A stretch of DNA of 64,000 bases from Pyronema omphalodes (GCA_024516155.1 JAJJXM010000029.1:248001-312000); one strand, 5' to 3'; positions 38,031 to 48,550 are shown, numbered from the stretch's first letter. The notes: generated by a model from the letters alone, not told the origin. Program-made: numbers and translations.

Positions 38031-38514
38031 AAGTTGAAAGTTGAAAGTTGAAAGGTGAAAGTTGAAAGTTGAAAGTTGAAAGTTGAAAGTTGAAAGTTGA
38101 AAGTTGAAAGTTGAAAGTTGAAAGTTGAAAGTTGAAAGTTGAAAGTTGAAAGTTGAAAGTTGAAAGTTGAAAGTTGAAAGTTGAAAGTTGAAAGTTGAAA
38201 GTTGAAAGTTGAAAGTTGAAAGTTGAAAGTTGAAAGTTGAAAGTTGAAAGTTGAAAGTTGAAAGTTGAAAGTTGAAAGTTGAAAGTTGAAAGTTGAAAGT
38301 TGAAAGTTGAAAGTTGAAAGTTGAAAGTTGAAAGTTGAAAGTTGAAAGTTGAAAGTTGAAAGTTGAAAGTTGAAAGTTGAAAGTTGAAAGTTGAAAGTTG
38401 AAAGTTGAAAGTTGAAAGTTGAAAGTTGAAAGTTGAAAGTTGAAAGTTGAAAGTTGAAAGTTGAAAGTTGAAAGTTGAAAGTTGAAAGTTGAAAGTTGAA
38501 AGTTGAAAGTTGAA
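38031..38514 (+). repeat. Heptanucleotide satellite (GTTGAAA), about 69 copies
   Basis: Nearly 490 bp repeat the 7-mer GTTGAAA almost perfectly; one early unit has GGTGAAA (near 38053). Because 7 is not a multiple of 3, three units make a 21-base, 7-codon period, and the minus strand stays open throughout as repeats of STFNFQL (open frame 38520-37939, 193 codons with an ATG just outside the array). No flanking sequence supports a real protein, so it is annotated as satellite DNA. Confidence 0.95.
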
Positions 38515-38835
38515 ATACATTGCGGTATCTGAATATCTAAATATCTAGAAGAAAAACATCAATGATCATGCTTAGAGAACGCCATACTGAGAACGCCATA
38601 CTGAGAACGCCATACTTCGAGAACGCCATAACGGTTCGTAACGCCATAACGGTTCTAATTTTATGTGGTCTATATATAGCGTTATGTCTGATACTCCATT
38701 TTAAAATTAAATCCAATACTGTATATACTGTCGAAATGGATTTTTCAACTGCTGCTGCAAAAAAATATATATATAATCGCATCTTTAGTATTTAGTCACT
38801 AGTATTTACTAGACGGAAATCAAAAAGCGTAGAAG

Positions 38836-38920
38836 CAAAGAAAAGAAGAAAAGAAAAGAAAAGAAAAGAAAAGAAAGAAAAGAAAAAGAAAAAGAAAAGA
38901 AAAGAAAAGAAAAGAAAAGG
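38836..38920 (+). repeat. AAAGA purine repeat
   Basis: About 85 bp of imperfect AAAGA/GAAAA units form a purine-only strand, following the other arrays of this cluster. Confidence 0.8.
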
Positions 38921-39091
38921 GATGTGGTGTACAGTAGGATGTGTGGTTTTTTTTTTTTTTTCTTACGATAGCAATAATTTACAATTTGCAATTTGTAATC
39001 ATCGGTTTTGGAGTACTATAACTGCTTTATGCTATGTGAAACTGAAACTGAAACAGAATGCATTTTTTTCTCTTTTTGATTTTCTCGTTTC

Positions 39092-39123
<32 letters not shown>

Positions 39124-40441
39124 CGGCAACGTTGGAAAAGATATGAAGGATGATGGATCTGCCTACCTATGATTCTAGTTTCTGGTTTCTGTGAGGCCTA
39201 ACTTAACTTCAATAGTGGTTCGCCGATGCTGGGTACTGGCAGATGGTAGATGGTAGAAGGTGGAAGGTATAACTCGCCATGATGCTATGATGCTATGGTT
39301 TAACCGATGGAGAAAATGAATTCTTATCACTCGATTTGGAACAGTAATTTGAATTAGTAATTTGATAATTGATGCTGGTGTTAAAGACTTTTGTGAACAA
39401 AGCTAGCTCAGAAGCTGAGAAGCTGAGAAGCTGAGAAGCTAAGAAGTTACAAGTCTACACTTAGTGCTAGACTGCTAGTTACCGGTCAAGGGCATTGCAT
39501 ACTGACGAAGCGCAGTTCAGTTCAGTTTTAAGTAATACCGCGGTCCGCAGCCTCCAGCCTTCTGTGAAAAAATATAGATATAGATACAGAGACTATGACT
39601 GTGACTGTGACTGCGACTGTGACTGTGATATGGAAATTGGAGTTTGTTTCTTTTGTTCTTTGTTTCTTTTGTTCTTTGTTTCTTTTGTTCTTTGTTTCTT
39701 TGTTCTCAAGCTTTTATGCATGTCTGTAAATTGTAATGATAGGTCATAGCTTGACTAGTAATGTTCCAGCGATATTACAGGCTTTACACTGCGATATTAC
39801 AGGCTTTACAATGTTCTGTTTTAAGTTTTGTTTACCAGTAACCATGAGACTTTGAGACTTTGAGACTTTGAGACTTCGCTTTCTTATCCCCGGCTGGCAC
39901 ATTTCCTCAGAAGATGCCGTAGGGCTTGAGGCTTGAGGGGACGACTGCGAAGTGAGCCCCGGTACGATATGGTGGAGAGTCATGGTGCGAAGTGATAGCT
40001 TCAGTTAGTTGTAGAAGAGGAGGCAGTTGAGGGCAAGGCGTTTGCGGTTGGTAGAGTCAGTAGTAATGGTAAAGAGAAGTCGGGGGTGATTGTACGGGCT
40101 GGTGGTGGAAGGAAGAAGCGGGACCCCAAGGAGCTTTATATAGAGCTGATCTTTCACAAACTTTCATCAAGGGGGATCAAACTCAGTAGAGGTTAGTTCA
40201 AAGCAAAAACAACGTTGACCAGTACCATCAAGGGATTATGCCAGGGGGTGGAGAAAAGGGTAACGATTTCTAGACCAATGTACCCTGAATAAACATGCAC
40301 AGCTATGGTATGTATATGAGTATATACTCCAACAAACTCCTTCAAAACTTCCAATTTCCAGAAAAATGTTCCCCTTCAATTAGTCCCCGATGACCTACGA
40401 GCAATCTCATCCACAATTGCCTCCGCCTCTTATTCCACCCT

Positions 40442-41898
40442 TCACTCTTCATCTGCCCCGAAATCAAGTAACTCATCAATATTCTTAAGTGGAAAAGCAC
40501 CCTCATTATCCGCACTGTTCACAACATCATTAGCCCACTGCCCAGAAACCCCCAAAGATATCACCATAACCATAACCATAACCATAACCATAATCCAAAA
40601 ACCAAAGAATCCAGAGCGTGGGATGAATAGTGATGAACTTACAAATCCCTAATAACCCTCATATGATCCTCTATTTCTTCAGCCGTAGCAGCATTTCCAT
40701 CATCTTTTTCCTTCCCCGCTTCTTGCTTATCTTTCCCCGCCACTAGTGCCTCCTTGGCTTCCTTTGCCTCTATCGCCGCACGTTCAAGCCTAATCTTCTC
40801 CACCCGAATCTGCTGCTCAAACTGCACCAATCTCTGCGGTCTATAAATCCCCGGAGTCTCAGGTGCATCATCTTTCCTTCCTGCTTCATAGCTGGCTTGT
40901 GCATTTCTAATCGCCTTGATTCTTAATTCTTTTTCTTCTTTTGTTTCTGTTTCTGTTTCTTTTGCTGCTGTTTGATTTTGCATAGGTATATGGGAGGCTT
41001 GGGGGGGGTTTTGAGGGTTTCTGTGTTGTGATTGTTGTTGTTGAGAACGTAGATATGATATCCGTGCTGCTATTTGTTGACTGGTTAGAGATGAATTATG
41101 TTCCCTGGGTTGAGGTTTCGCAGGTTTCGCAGGTTGTGGATTTGGTGGATTTTGGTTATCAACAGTAGTAGTAATAACAGGTAAACCATCCGGACGCGGA
41201 GGGACGAAGACTTTTAGTCCCAGTTCAGGAACCCTAGATCTAGAGATAGAACGGGGTGCAGAGCCTACTGGATTTAGTTGCGGTAAATCAGAATGGCTGC
41301 GGCGCTGGTTGGTAGGTGGGGTTGTATCAGACAGGGAGATCTGCTGGTTGTGGTGCTGGGGAGTTTCTATTTCATTCCCTGTAATTCCTGCTCGCTGAAG
41401 AGGTGGTGGTGGTTGCTGCTGATATTGGCTAAGTAAACTCCCCGAGGCCGATTCTTCACCCCCAGCTTCGGAATTATTATTCCTGGAGTTATTATTGTTA
41501 TAAGCCAGATGATGAGGTGGTAATGTAAAGGCAGAGAACAGGAGTGGTGTTTTCAATTCCCTGTTGTTGGGATTATCGGTATCTGGATCTGTAGGGTTGT
41601 TGAAATTGGGATCGTTTATGGATTTCTGTTGCAGTGTTGCATTGTGGTTTGGAGGGGATTGCGTTTTCATGGTAGAGGCTTGGGGCACTGTTGTCTGGGT
41701 GTTGGTTTCGGTTGATGGAGATGCAGTTACGGGTGATGAAGGGATGTTTTGCGGGGAGTTGTTAGTGGTGGTTCCTTTGTTTTCTGTTGCTGTTGCTGGT
41801 TCAATGTTTCCGCAATTCTCGCCGGTAGTTGGTGGCGTTTGTGGTTGTGGTTGTTTGGTTGTAGGCGATTGCTTGATGTTGATGATGTTTGACTCCAT
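40442..41898 (-). CDS. Gln/Asn/Pro-rich fungal protein of unknown function
   Basis: I do not recognise a family. The main exon, 41898 to about 40643, codes for about 419 aa rich in Gln, Asn, Pro, Thr and Ser (disordered, prion-like in composition). Its C-terminal 100 residues are charged and helical, containing ASYEAGRKDDAPETPGIYRPQ and a coiled-coil-like FEQQIRVEKIRLERAAIEAKEAKEAL segment, then VIRDL. A textbook donor GTAAGT at 40642 suggests an intron just before the stop. A downstream frame at 40537-40442 after a CAG acceptor reads WANDVVNSADNEG and ends LLDFGADEE then stop, and looks coding, but the simple junction is out of phase by one base. The C-terminus is therefore uncertain: either the stop at 40639 is used or a different splice joins the second exon. 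A GGTTAT repeat lies in the putative intron. Confidence 0.65.
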
Positions 41899-43079
41899 GA
41901 TGTTGGCTATGATAGTGGTGGTTTGCTTTCTTGCGTGAAGATCTGTGTTTGGATGGTGGGTTGTTGGGGGTTTGTAGATGTTTGGTTTCTTCGTGGTTGT
42001 GGATGGTGTCGAGGATGAGTTGGTTCAGGGATGTAACGACGGAATATAAGCTCAGAGGGTTCAACTTGCTTGCTTAATAGCTCGGATTGATGTTGAAGAT
42101 ATGATGCTGATGCTGATGGGTATTGTATATTAAAATAGAAAGCCTGGCGAGTTCTCAGAATACGGGATTGCAGCTAAGGATGTTTTCATCCGTAGTGTGA
42201 GGGGTCGTGAATATCCACGTTACTGGTTCATTTGGCCCAAGGAAAAGTTATGACGATGATGAGGGAATGGTTGCTTACAATCCCGAATAGAAGGCCGTAA
42301 AATTTTGCTTGTCTAAATCCCTTGTTTACGGAAGGGAAGTGCACATCATACATTAAGACTCTTATAGTCAGTAGATCATAATCGATTCTTCTCTTTAGGA
42401 GGTGTGAAGACATCTGATTTTCAATACATTTAACCTAATGGTTCTGTTTATTTTACGGTAATACATATGTAGAAATAAGTATACCACGTGTCTAATAACC
42501 CCCATTATCTACTCATAGGATCCCCTCGTACAAATAGGTAATGCAGAGTATCATCAGTACCGGGTTTGCATGTATCAGAAGACTCCTGAGCGTCTACACA
42601 TATGAGCACATAGCGTGCTTCAACCCGACGGAGTTAGGACGTAGAACGGTCAAGTACTACTTTTAGACATTCCAACTTTGGTGTTCCGAGAAAATTTCTG
42701 CAAAAAATCGCGGTAACTTGACTACGTACTTTGATGATTCAGTACATGCGTTCACCATGATCATAGGCTTCAGCCCTACAAGTCTCAAGTTTACAATTCA
42801 AGTCTCTCTTCATCGGTAGTAATCGCAGGTTGATACAAATGGACAAAGCAAAACCTATAGCTAGTGTATATATGTTTACAATAAGTTATTTCGCAGTTTG
42901 AAGGTGCGTATTCCCCGTATAATGTAGTATATCGTGATTTAGAATCATTTCAACTAGTTCATTCACGGATTGAGGATTCAAGAAGCAGGAGGATGGTGGA
43001 TTGTGAAAGAGGGGCTTAAGGGAATTATGGCGAATGAGAAATGAAGAGCGGCTAGCGGCGAGAGAGCGAGAGGGTGCGA
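41899..43079. other. 5' flank of the Q/N-rich gene and element flank
   Basis: No gene is seen. The first part is likely the promoter and 5' untranslated region of the minus-strand Q/N-rich gene. The right edge, 43066-43079, carries a GCGAGAGGGTGCGA sequence that recurs with a two-base difference at the far side of the adjoining element. Confidence 0.55.
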
Positions 43080-43109
43080 CCCTATGGTACAAGAAAACGA
43101 GTGAGAGTG

Positions 43110-43640
43110 GTTTAGTTCAAACACCTTCGTGGTTTAGCTAAACACCGAAAGTGTTTAGTTAAACACCCTAAACACCAAAGTTGTTTAGTCTGATTTAAGG
43201 TGTTTAGCTAAACCACCCATCGTTGTTTAAAGGTGTTTAGTTAAACACCCCTAAACACCGAAGTTGTTTAGTGTGATTTACGGTGTTTAGCTAAACCACC
43301 CAGCGTTGTTTAGTTAAACAACTACCTTGATTTTTTTTTTTTGAGGGGTTTATTTAAACACCCTAGGGGTGTTTAAATAAACACCTTCTTTTTCGCTTAT
43401 TCTTCGGTGTTTATTTGAACATCCTAGGGGTGTTTAAGGATGTTTAAATAAACACCTTCTTTTTTGCTTATTCTTCGGTGTTTAGATAAACACCCTAGGG
43501 GTGTTTAAGGATGTTTAAATAAACACATTCTTTTTCGCTTATTCTTTGGTGTTTATTTAAACACCCTAGGGGTGTTCAAATAAACACCTTCTTCTTCGCT
43601 TATTCTTCGGGGTTTATTTGAACTGTCCTCTGATGTTCAA
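43110..43640. repeat. Palindromic TAAACAC/GTGTTTA arm of copy 1
   Basis: Dense inverted units such as GGTGTTTAGCTAAACC and GGTGTTTATTTAAACACC alternate with spacers close to TTCTTTTTCGCTTATTCTTC. From 43345 to 43615 a unit of about 70 bp repeats roughly four times, each with a CCTAGGGG centre flanked by mirror-image arms, so each could extrude a cruciform. Confidence 0.85.
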
Positions 43641-44337
43641 ATAAACATCTACAGTCCACTTCCTAGGGATGGCTTTTCCATGGTTCATATAAATCACCCT
43701 GCAGTGTTCTACTGAACATTCAGTTTTAAACTGTAGAGCTGTGTTCTGCTTATGTTTGTTGATGGAAGTGGATATTGCCTTAGTGCGCATCCCTTCCTTA
43801 TGTTCTGTTCGTTCTGCCGTTGTTGTTCCTCGTTCTTCATCCATTTCATTCACTTGTTTCTCCACCTCCATCTTTCCCTCTTGTTTAACTCTAAGTTTTT
43901 CCTCATGTCAAATGTTTGTCCCTCAACAGAATTTGCCTGTTTATACACCATACGCCACTGGAGGGAAAAAAGAGAGAGGGGGGGGGATTGGGATATGAAC
44001 TTCTAGATACTCGCTGAGTCAAGTACTGCAAACCAACCCCACAAATATCTACAATGCTAACCAGACAAACAGGATGCTCAGAAAACCTAAGTCTATTTAT
44101 TGAAGCGAACCATAATTCAGCATATGTAAGTGTCAATCACAAAAGGCACAAAGCGAATGGTACTACACAGAGAGCAGGAGCAGGAGTAGGAGGGGTGAGG
44201 AGGGAGGTGGGAGGTTCCTGTATGTATAGATAGAGGACCTGGCAATAGCTAGAGACATGTTATATAATGAGCGAGTGGTTTAGTAATTAATATAAAACAT
44301 TTAAAAAATATCTGAGGTGCTTGATCAAACCACTATT

Positions 44338-44640
44338 GTGCAAGGTGTTTAAATCGGTGTTTAGAGGTGTTTAGTAGGTGTTTAAATCGGTGTTTAAAGG
44401 TGTTTAGTAGGTGTTTAGATCGGTGTTTAAAGGTGTTTAAAGGTGTTTAAATCGGTGTTTAAATCGGTGTTTAAATCGGTGTTTAAAGGTGTTTAGTAGG
44501 TGTTTAAAGGTGTTTAGTAGGTGTTTAAAGGTGTTTAGTAGGTGTTTAAAGAGGTGTTTAGTAGGTGTTTAAAGAGGTGTTTAGTAGGTGTTTAAAGGTG
44601 TTTAGTAGGTGTTTAAAGAGGTGTTTAGTAAATGAATTTT
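44338..44640 (+). repeat. GGTGTTTA direct-repeat arm of copy 1
   Basis: About 26 copies of GGTGTTTA are spaced 10-12 bases apart, with three recurring linkers (AA, AATC, GTA). The same array in opposite orientation lies at about 54046-54335 in copy 2, with about 25 copies in a different order. Confidence 0.9.
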
Positions 44641-44715
44641 GTGGGTGTTTGAATTAAACACCTTTTGTGGTTTAAAGTGTGGTTTGATTAAACACCTTTT
44701 TTTTGTACCACAGGG

Positions 44716-46152
44716 GCGAGGGTGCGAGTATTAACAGAATGAAAATCAAACGGGAAGCTCTAAAACGGGATTACGAATTGAAATAAAATGAGAATGATAG
44801 ATTTCCTTTTCTTATTCTTATTCCTTTCCACAGCAAACATCAGAACCACAAAATGATATCCTTCGTGTTATATGGGCTTATGAATAAGCCCAAACCAATT
44901 CCCATGTTAATTCTAACAGTGTATCCTGTTTAGAATGCTGTCTCTGGGGGAGGCCTTCTGGGACCGTCGTTCTCAGTCGTGGGGTTCATGGTGTTTCCGG
45001 TCATGATGGGATGGCCTAAATTTTAGGAGCTACTGTTAGTAGATTATAAAAACCTCTTTGAACCTCGGTGAATACTTACTAAAGGGAGAGATATATGATT
45101 AAAGATTTGGTGTGACTGGCAGGTAATGGTAGGATTACTGATTTGTCTATGGTGAAATATCCATTAGGCTCAGATTCGGGAAGAAACGGTTAAGAGACCT
45201 ACTCACTTAAGTTTTGAGGGTTTTCCCGTAGATGGAATATCAGGATTCAGGATCAGATGGATCATGGGGGCTTTTATAGCCTGTTGATTGTACCAGCGGC
45301 TGAGAAGGCGTGCCAAGTTCCATGAATTTGCCAAATGTTCTGAACTAAAACAGGAACGAAATATCTTTATTTTCTGTTTGCTTAATCTGATCGGCACTCG
45401 CTTGGCCCAAGTAATCTATAGTATAAATGACACAGATCTTGGCCCGTAATCTATTCAGGGCTTCAAGCCTTATTCTAACTTATTCCGGCCTCTTTGGACT
45501 GTAAAATGTATTGGTATATTTGAACCCTCGGTTACTGAATTGTCTGGGCACCTTGAAAGCCCTCGCTGTTGGAATAGTTATGCTGAAAGCGTCAGCGACT
45601 CGGGGGATTCACAGGGCTCGGCATACAGATAGGCTTATTTATTTGATAATACATACGCGGGCCGAGGGCCGAAAGGCTCATGCAGGACAATCCGGATAAC
45701 CTATTGTGGTTATGTTTGTGATACATCAGTAGCGAGGACCTTTGTTTTTACGTTGCCTTATCACTTTTTATGTGCCGCGTTTCTTTGTGCAGAATGCCTC
45801 GAATCGGCTTATACGCCCGGGGAATCGGCATGCGGGAAGACTTGGCTGTAGAGTACAGTGATAATCGTAATCCGGGCCGCGTTTTACATGGATCAGAATC
45901 CCGAATTCGTCGAGAAGCTAGCAACCTTGGATACGTCATATAACCTTAAATAAAAATTTAGAGTAGAAAAATATCGCTTCTGTCAGCGCAAGAGTGATGA
46001 TTCGTAGCCTTGTGTGCTATATACCCGCATCAAATCATCCGGAACTCCGAGTTCAGGAGATATCACTCTAATATTCCAATTTCACAATTCTATAGCTGCC
46101 GCCTTTTTGCCCTCATATACCCAAGCCACCCACGGTCTAAACTCCTTCATCG
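44716..46152. other. Gene-free spacer
   Basis: No gene is supported. The left edge carries GCGAGGGTGCGA, a near copy of the sequence on the other side of the element. The remaining frames are short and without domains. Confidence 0.55.
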
Positions 46153-47290
46153 ATGATGAACGAACTCACCTCCTTCCGGTACATTGCACCCCTCCCACTC
46201 TACAACACCTCAAAGCCCTACTACATCTTCGAGACTCTCCCCGCTGGGGTAAAAAACACAAACATCGAATACGAAGACGGTCCTCCACAATTAGTCACTG
46301 ATATCCGTGGCCGAGAATCTGAGTTTACTCTAAAGGAGTACGGATTTGAGTTTATCAGATGGGAGTCTCCAGAGCTGGATTGGGGGAACGAAAACGAACT
46401 AAAGGAGATATATTTTCCCAATGTGAGGAAAATACTGGAGGAATTGCTCGGTGATGAGATTAAGAGGTGGGAGTTGTATGAATTTCGGGTAAGTGTCCCT
46501 ATATGATGGGCTATTGCATAAATTGTAGGATTGATGGTCCAGGGATGAGGATGAAATACAAGAGATAGTAATCAAGATACACAGAGAAGGCATGCGGGAT
46601 TAAAGGATTACGGATATCCAGATGTGCATAACCATATGGCGATAATTCCTCCGGTACCACTTATACACGTTGGTAAAGCTCCTTTAGCTCCCTGTCTTCC
46701 CAGTCGTCTCTAACGAAAATACCACGAAGACCAAAGCCCTGCGGGTATTCTCAATTGGTTAAGATATAATCTTCCAGACGAGGTGGATGAACTCATCCAG
46801 AAGTATCGTATACGATTGTTCACGTGCGTATTACCTCCCACGGTTCCTTTTTAATGATTCACCAATCAGCGTTCTTACGCATCACGTTTCAAGCCTATAG
46901 TGTCTGGCGTCCTCTCGTCGATGTAGTTGAAGATGTATCTCTCGCTGTCTGCGACGCGCGAACCTCCTCGAGAGATGATCTCCTCGAAGTTGATTTCATT
47001 GATAATACCATGATTCGAAAGAATTTTATGGCAAAATACAGCGAAACTGCGCAGTTTTATTATCTTAGTAAGATGACGAAAGATGAATGCTGTGTTTTTC
47101 AGGTGTATGATTCGCTGGATTTGGAGAAAGGATGTATGTTTTTGTCTCTATCTAGAAGGGGTGATGGATACTAACGACCTACGGGAATTTAGGTGTTCCG
47201 CATGGGGCTTTTAGGCATGCAAATTGTGGGAGGGAGGTTAAGCCGAGGGAGAGTATTGAGGTGAGGTTTTTAGTCATGACTGATAAATAA
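46153..47290 (+). pseudogene. CmcJ/AsaB/GA4-desaturase-like dioxygenase, probably disrupted
   Basis: The pieces match the fungal CmcJ/AsaB family of non-haem iron oxygenase-like proteins found in secondary-metabolite clusters. Piece 1 (46153-46488) starts FRYIAPLPLYNTSKPYYIF and includes VTDIRGRESEFTLKEYGFEF. A middle piece (about 46714-46807) carries KYHEDQSPAGILNW and NLPDEVDELIQKY, where H-E-D matches the family's metal-binding HxD. Piece 3 (46894-47133) carries YSVWRPLVDVVEDVSLAVCDAR and FYYLSKMTKDE. Piece 4 (47193-47290) carries GVPHGAFRHANC, PRESIEVRFLV and a normal stop. Good GTAAGT, GTATAC and GTATGT donors join most pieces. However, an in-frame TAA at 46711 lies two codons before KYHED with no AG to splice it out, and the segment linking piece 1 to it cannot be recognised. 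A CAA-to-TAA change fits a C-to-T mutation such as repeat-induced point mutation. It could be intact if an unusual intron is used. Confidence 0.65.
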
Positions 47291-47974
47291 GAGGGGTGGA
47301 TTAAATGGAGAAGGGGATGGCGTACAATTTAAACTGAGATGTTGTAGTTACAGAAATGAGTGAGAAATCATGAGTCAAGTGGATCATTGCTAAGGTAGTG
47401 CAATGAATTATGGGCCGTGTTGCCATGGCAATGCCATCAGACTACCGATCAATTTAACATATACGAAATAGAGGATGACTCTCGGCAAATACCACCCTTT
47501 GTGTACTCAGTGCGCATAACGTTTCATGGAACGCGACATGCCTGTGACTGCTGCGCATGTGTACTCAAATACTTGGTTCTACGGGATTCTTGGAACGTCA
47601 AATAATCCATATCCATTGGAATGTAGTTTTAACCAAGGCTCGGTTAACTACTTGATTAATATGAAGCTCTCCCATACGGAAGGAGCTTTTATGTGTCCCT
47701 CTACATATCCTTCTGTATAACTTCAACGACCAATTTAGCAATCTTGTCAAAAGTCCATTACCCATCTATAATGGACTGATTAAGAAAACAAATCCATCAG
47801 GTGTCATGTTCCCAAAATAGCCTTTACTCTCCCCCAAAGTGTAGATACCTTGTGTCGACCGAAAATAAAATATCAAATAGGCTACTGAAGACGAAATATG
47901 TTGAAAGGAGGCTAACGCCGAAAGAATTGCGGTGCCGTGAGTCGGTTGCCAAGAGGCTAGAAAAATAAAAAGAA
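47291..47974. other. Spacer between the dioxygenase remnant and tRNA-Gln
   Basis: No gene is supported. The T-rich stretch on the minus strand just past the tRNA (47961-47974) would serve as an RNA polymerase III terminator. Confidence 0.5.
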
Positions 47975-48045
47975 GGTCCTACCCGGAGTCGAACCGGGGT
48001 TGCCGGAATCAGAATCCGAAGTGCTAACCACTACACTATAGAACC
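47975..48045 (-). tRNA. tRNA-Gln (anticodon CUG)
   Basis: The 71-nt minus-strand sequence folds as a tRNA without intron. The acceptor stem pairs GGTTCTA with TAGGACC. The D arm contains TAGTGGTTAGCA (A box). The anticodon stem pairs TCGGA with TCCGG around the loop TTCTGAA, giving anticodon CUG for the Gln codon CAG. The T arm is CCCGG-TTCGACT-CCGGG (B box). A T-rich run follows at the 3' end. The CCA is not encoded, as expected in eukaryotes. Confidence 0.95.
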
Positions 48046-48550
48046 AGGGCTTATGGTCAGCAGCTCCCAAACAATATATTATTATAGTTTGTAATTTAAG
48101 CAGTGTTCTTCTTAGAACGCTACTGACAGACGCCGCTTTATGAGTAGACAGTTAATAGCTTCCAGTCCGATATGACTCTAAAACGTACGATATGAGATTC
48201 CTTAACCTCGCGTGATGCGGTAATCAGTGGATACACTTAAAGCTTCGCATTTCTCATGAGCGTGTGTTACATTATCATAACGCACTATGCAAGTTCTTGG
48301 CGTACAATGTTTGCACACAAAGCTCCTAGTGAGGAGTAACGGTAGCCTAAGGGGTGCAAACAGGTAACAATGCATGTATATAATTATTGAGGTAGTATAA
48401 TTATATGAATAATAGGAGACAAAACTTCAGCATTAAATTACAGAGACATCCAGATGTCTCATACTTTGAACAGTTACAATCTTCTTTTCGGCCCTCTCTC
48501 TCCCTCTCCCCCCCCCCCCCCCCCACCCCCCGCCGTCTAACTGTTCACAT
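48046..48550. other. Spacer between tRNA-Gln and the peptide gene
   Basis: No gene is seen. A 17-base C run at 48508-48524 lies just beyond the stop codon of the minus-strand peptide gene, in its likely 3' untranslated region. Confidence 0.5.

Larger units (their letters stand above)
36411..40441. other. Repeat-rich intergenic between LETM1 and the Q/N-rich gene
   Basis: No gene is supported. The stretch is a series of distinct tandem arrays (entered separately), homopolymers (16 G at 37836-37851, 30 T at 39094-39123), units near ACTGAGAACGCCAT at 38581-38660, TGACTG units at 39590-39630 and TTTCTTTTGTTCTTTG units at 39648-39705. From 39750 to 40440 the sequence is mostly unique with no domain-bearing frame. 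Confidence 0.6.
43080..44715 (-). mobile_element. GGTGTTTA-repeat element, copy 1 (1636 bp)
   Basis: This is one of two copies in the window; it is the reverse complement of the copy at 53968-55516. The ends form a short inverted repeat, CCCTATGGTACAA at the left and TTGTACCACAGGG at the right. One arm (about 43110-43640) is packed with palindromes built on GTGTTTA/TAAACAC, including about four units of roughly 70 bp with the core GGTGTTTATTTAAACACC. The other arm (about 44338-44640) has about 26 direct copies of GGTGTTTA. The middle (about 43680-44310) is unique. A frame on the minus strand (43871-43614, 85 codons) begins MEVEKQVNEMDEERG, but its counterpart in copy 2 is shortened by an early stop, so no protein is claimed. 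With no transposase, it is probably a non-autonomous DNA element. Confidence 0.75.

Noticed and set aside
37939..38520. A 193-codon minus-strand open frame, mostly STFNFQL repeats
   Set aside because: It is a by-product of the 7-base satellite; there is no support outside the array. Kept as a repeat and a finding.
43614..43871. An 85-codon frame inside element copy 1 as a transposition protein
   Set aside because: The matching region of copy 2 has an early stop and no known domain is present.
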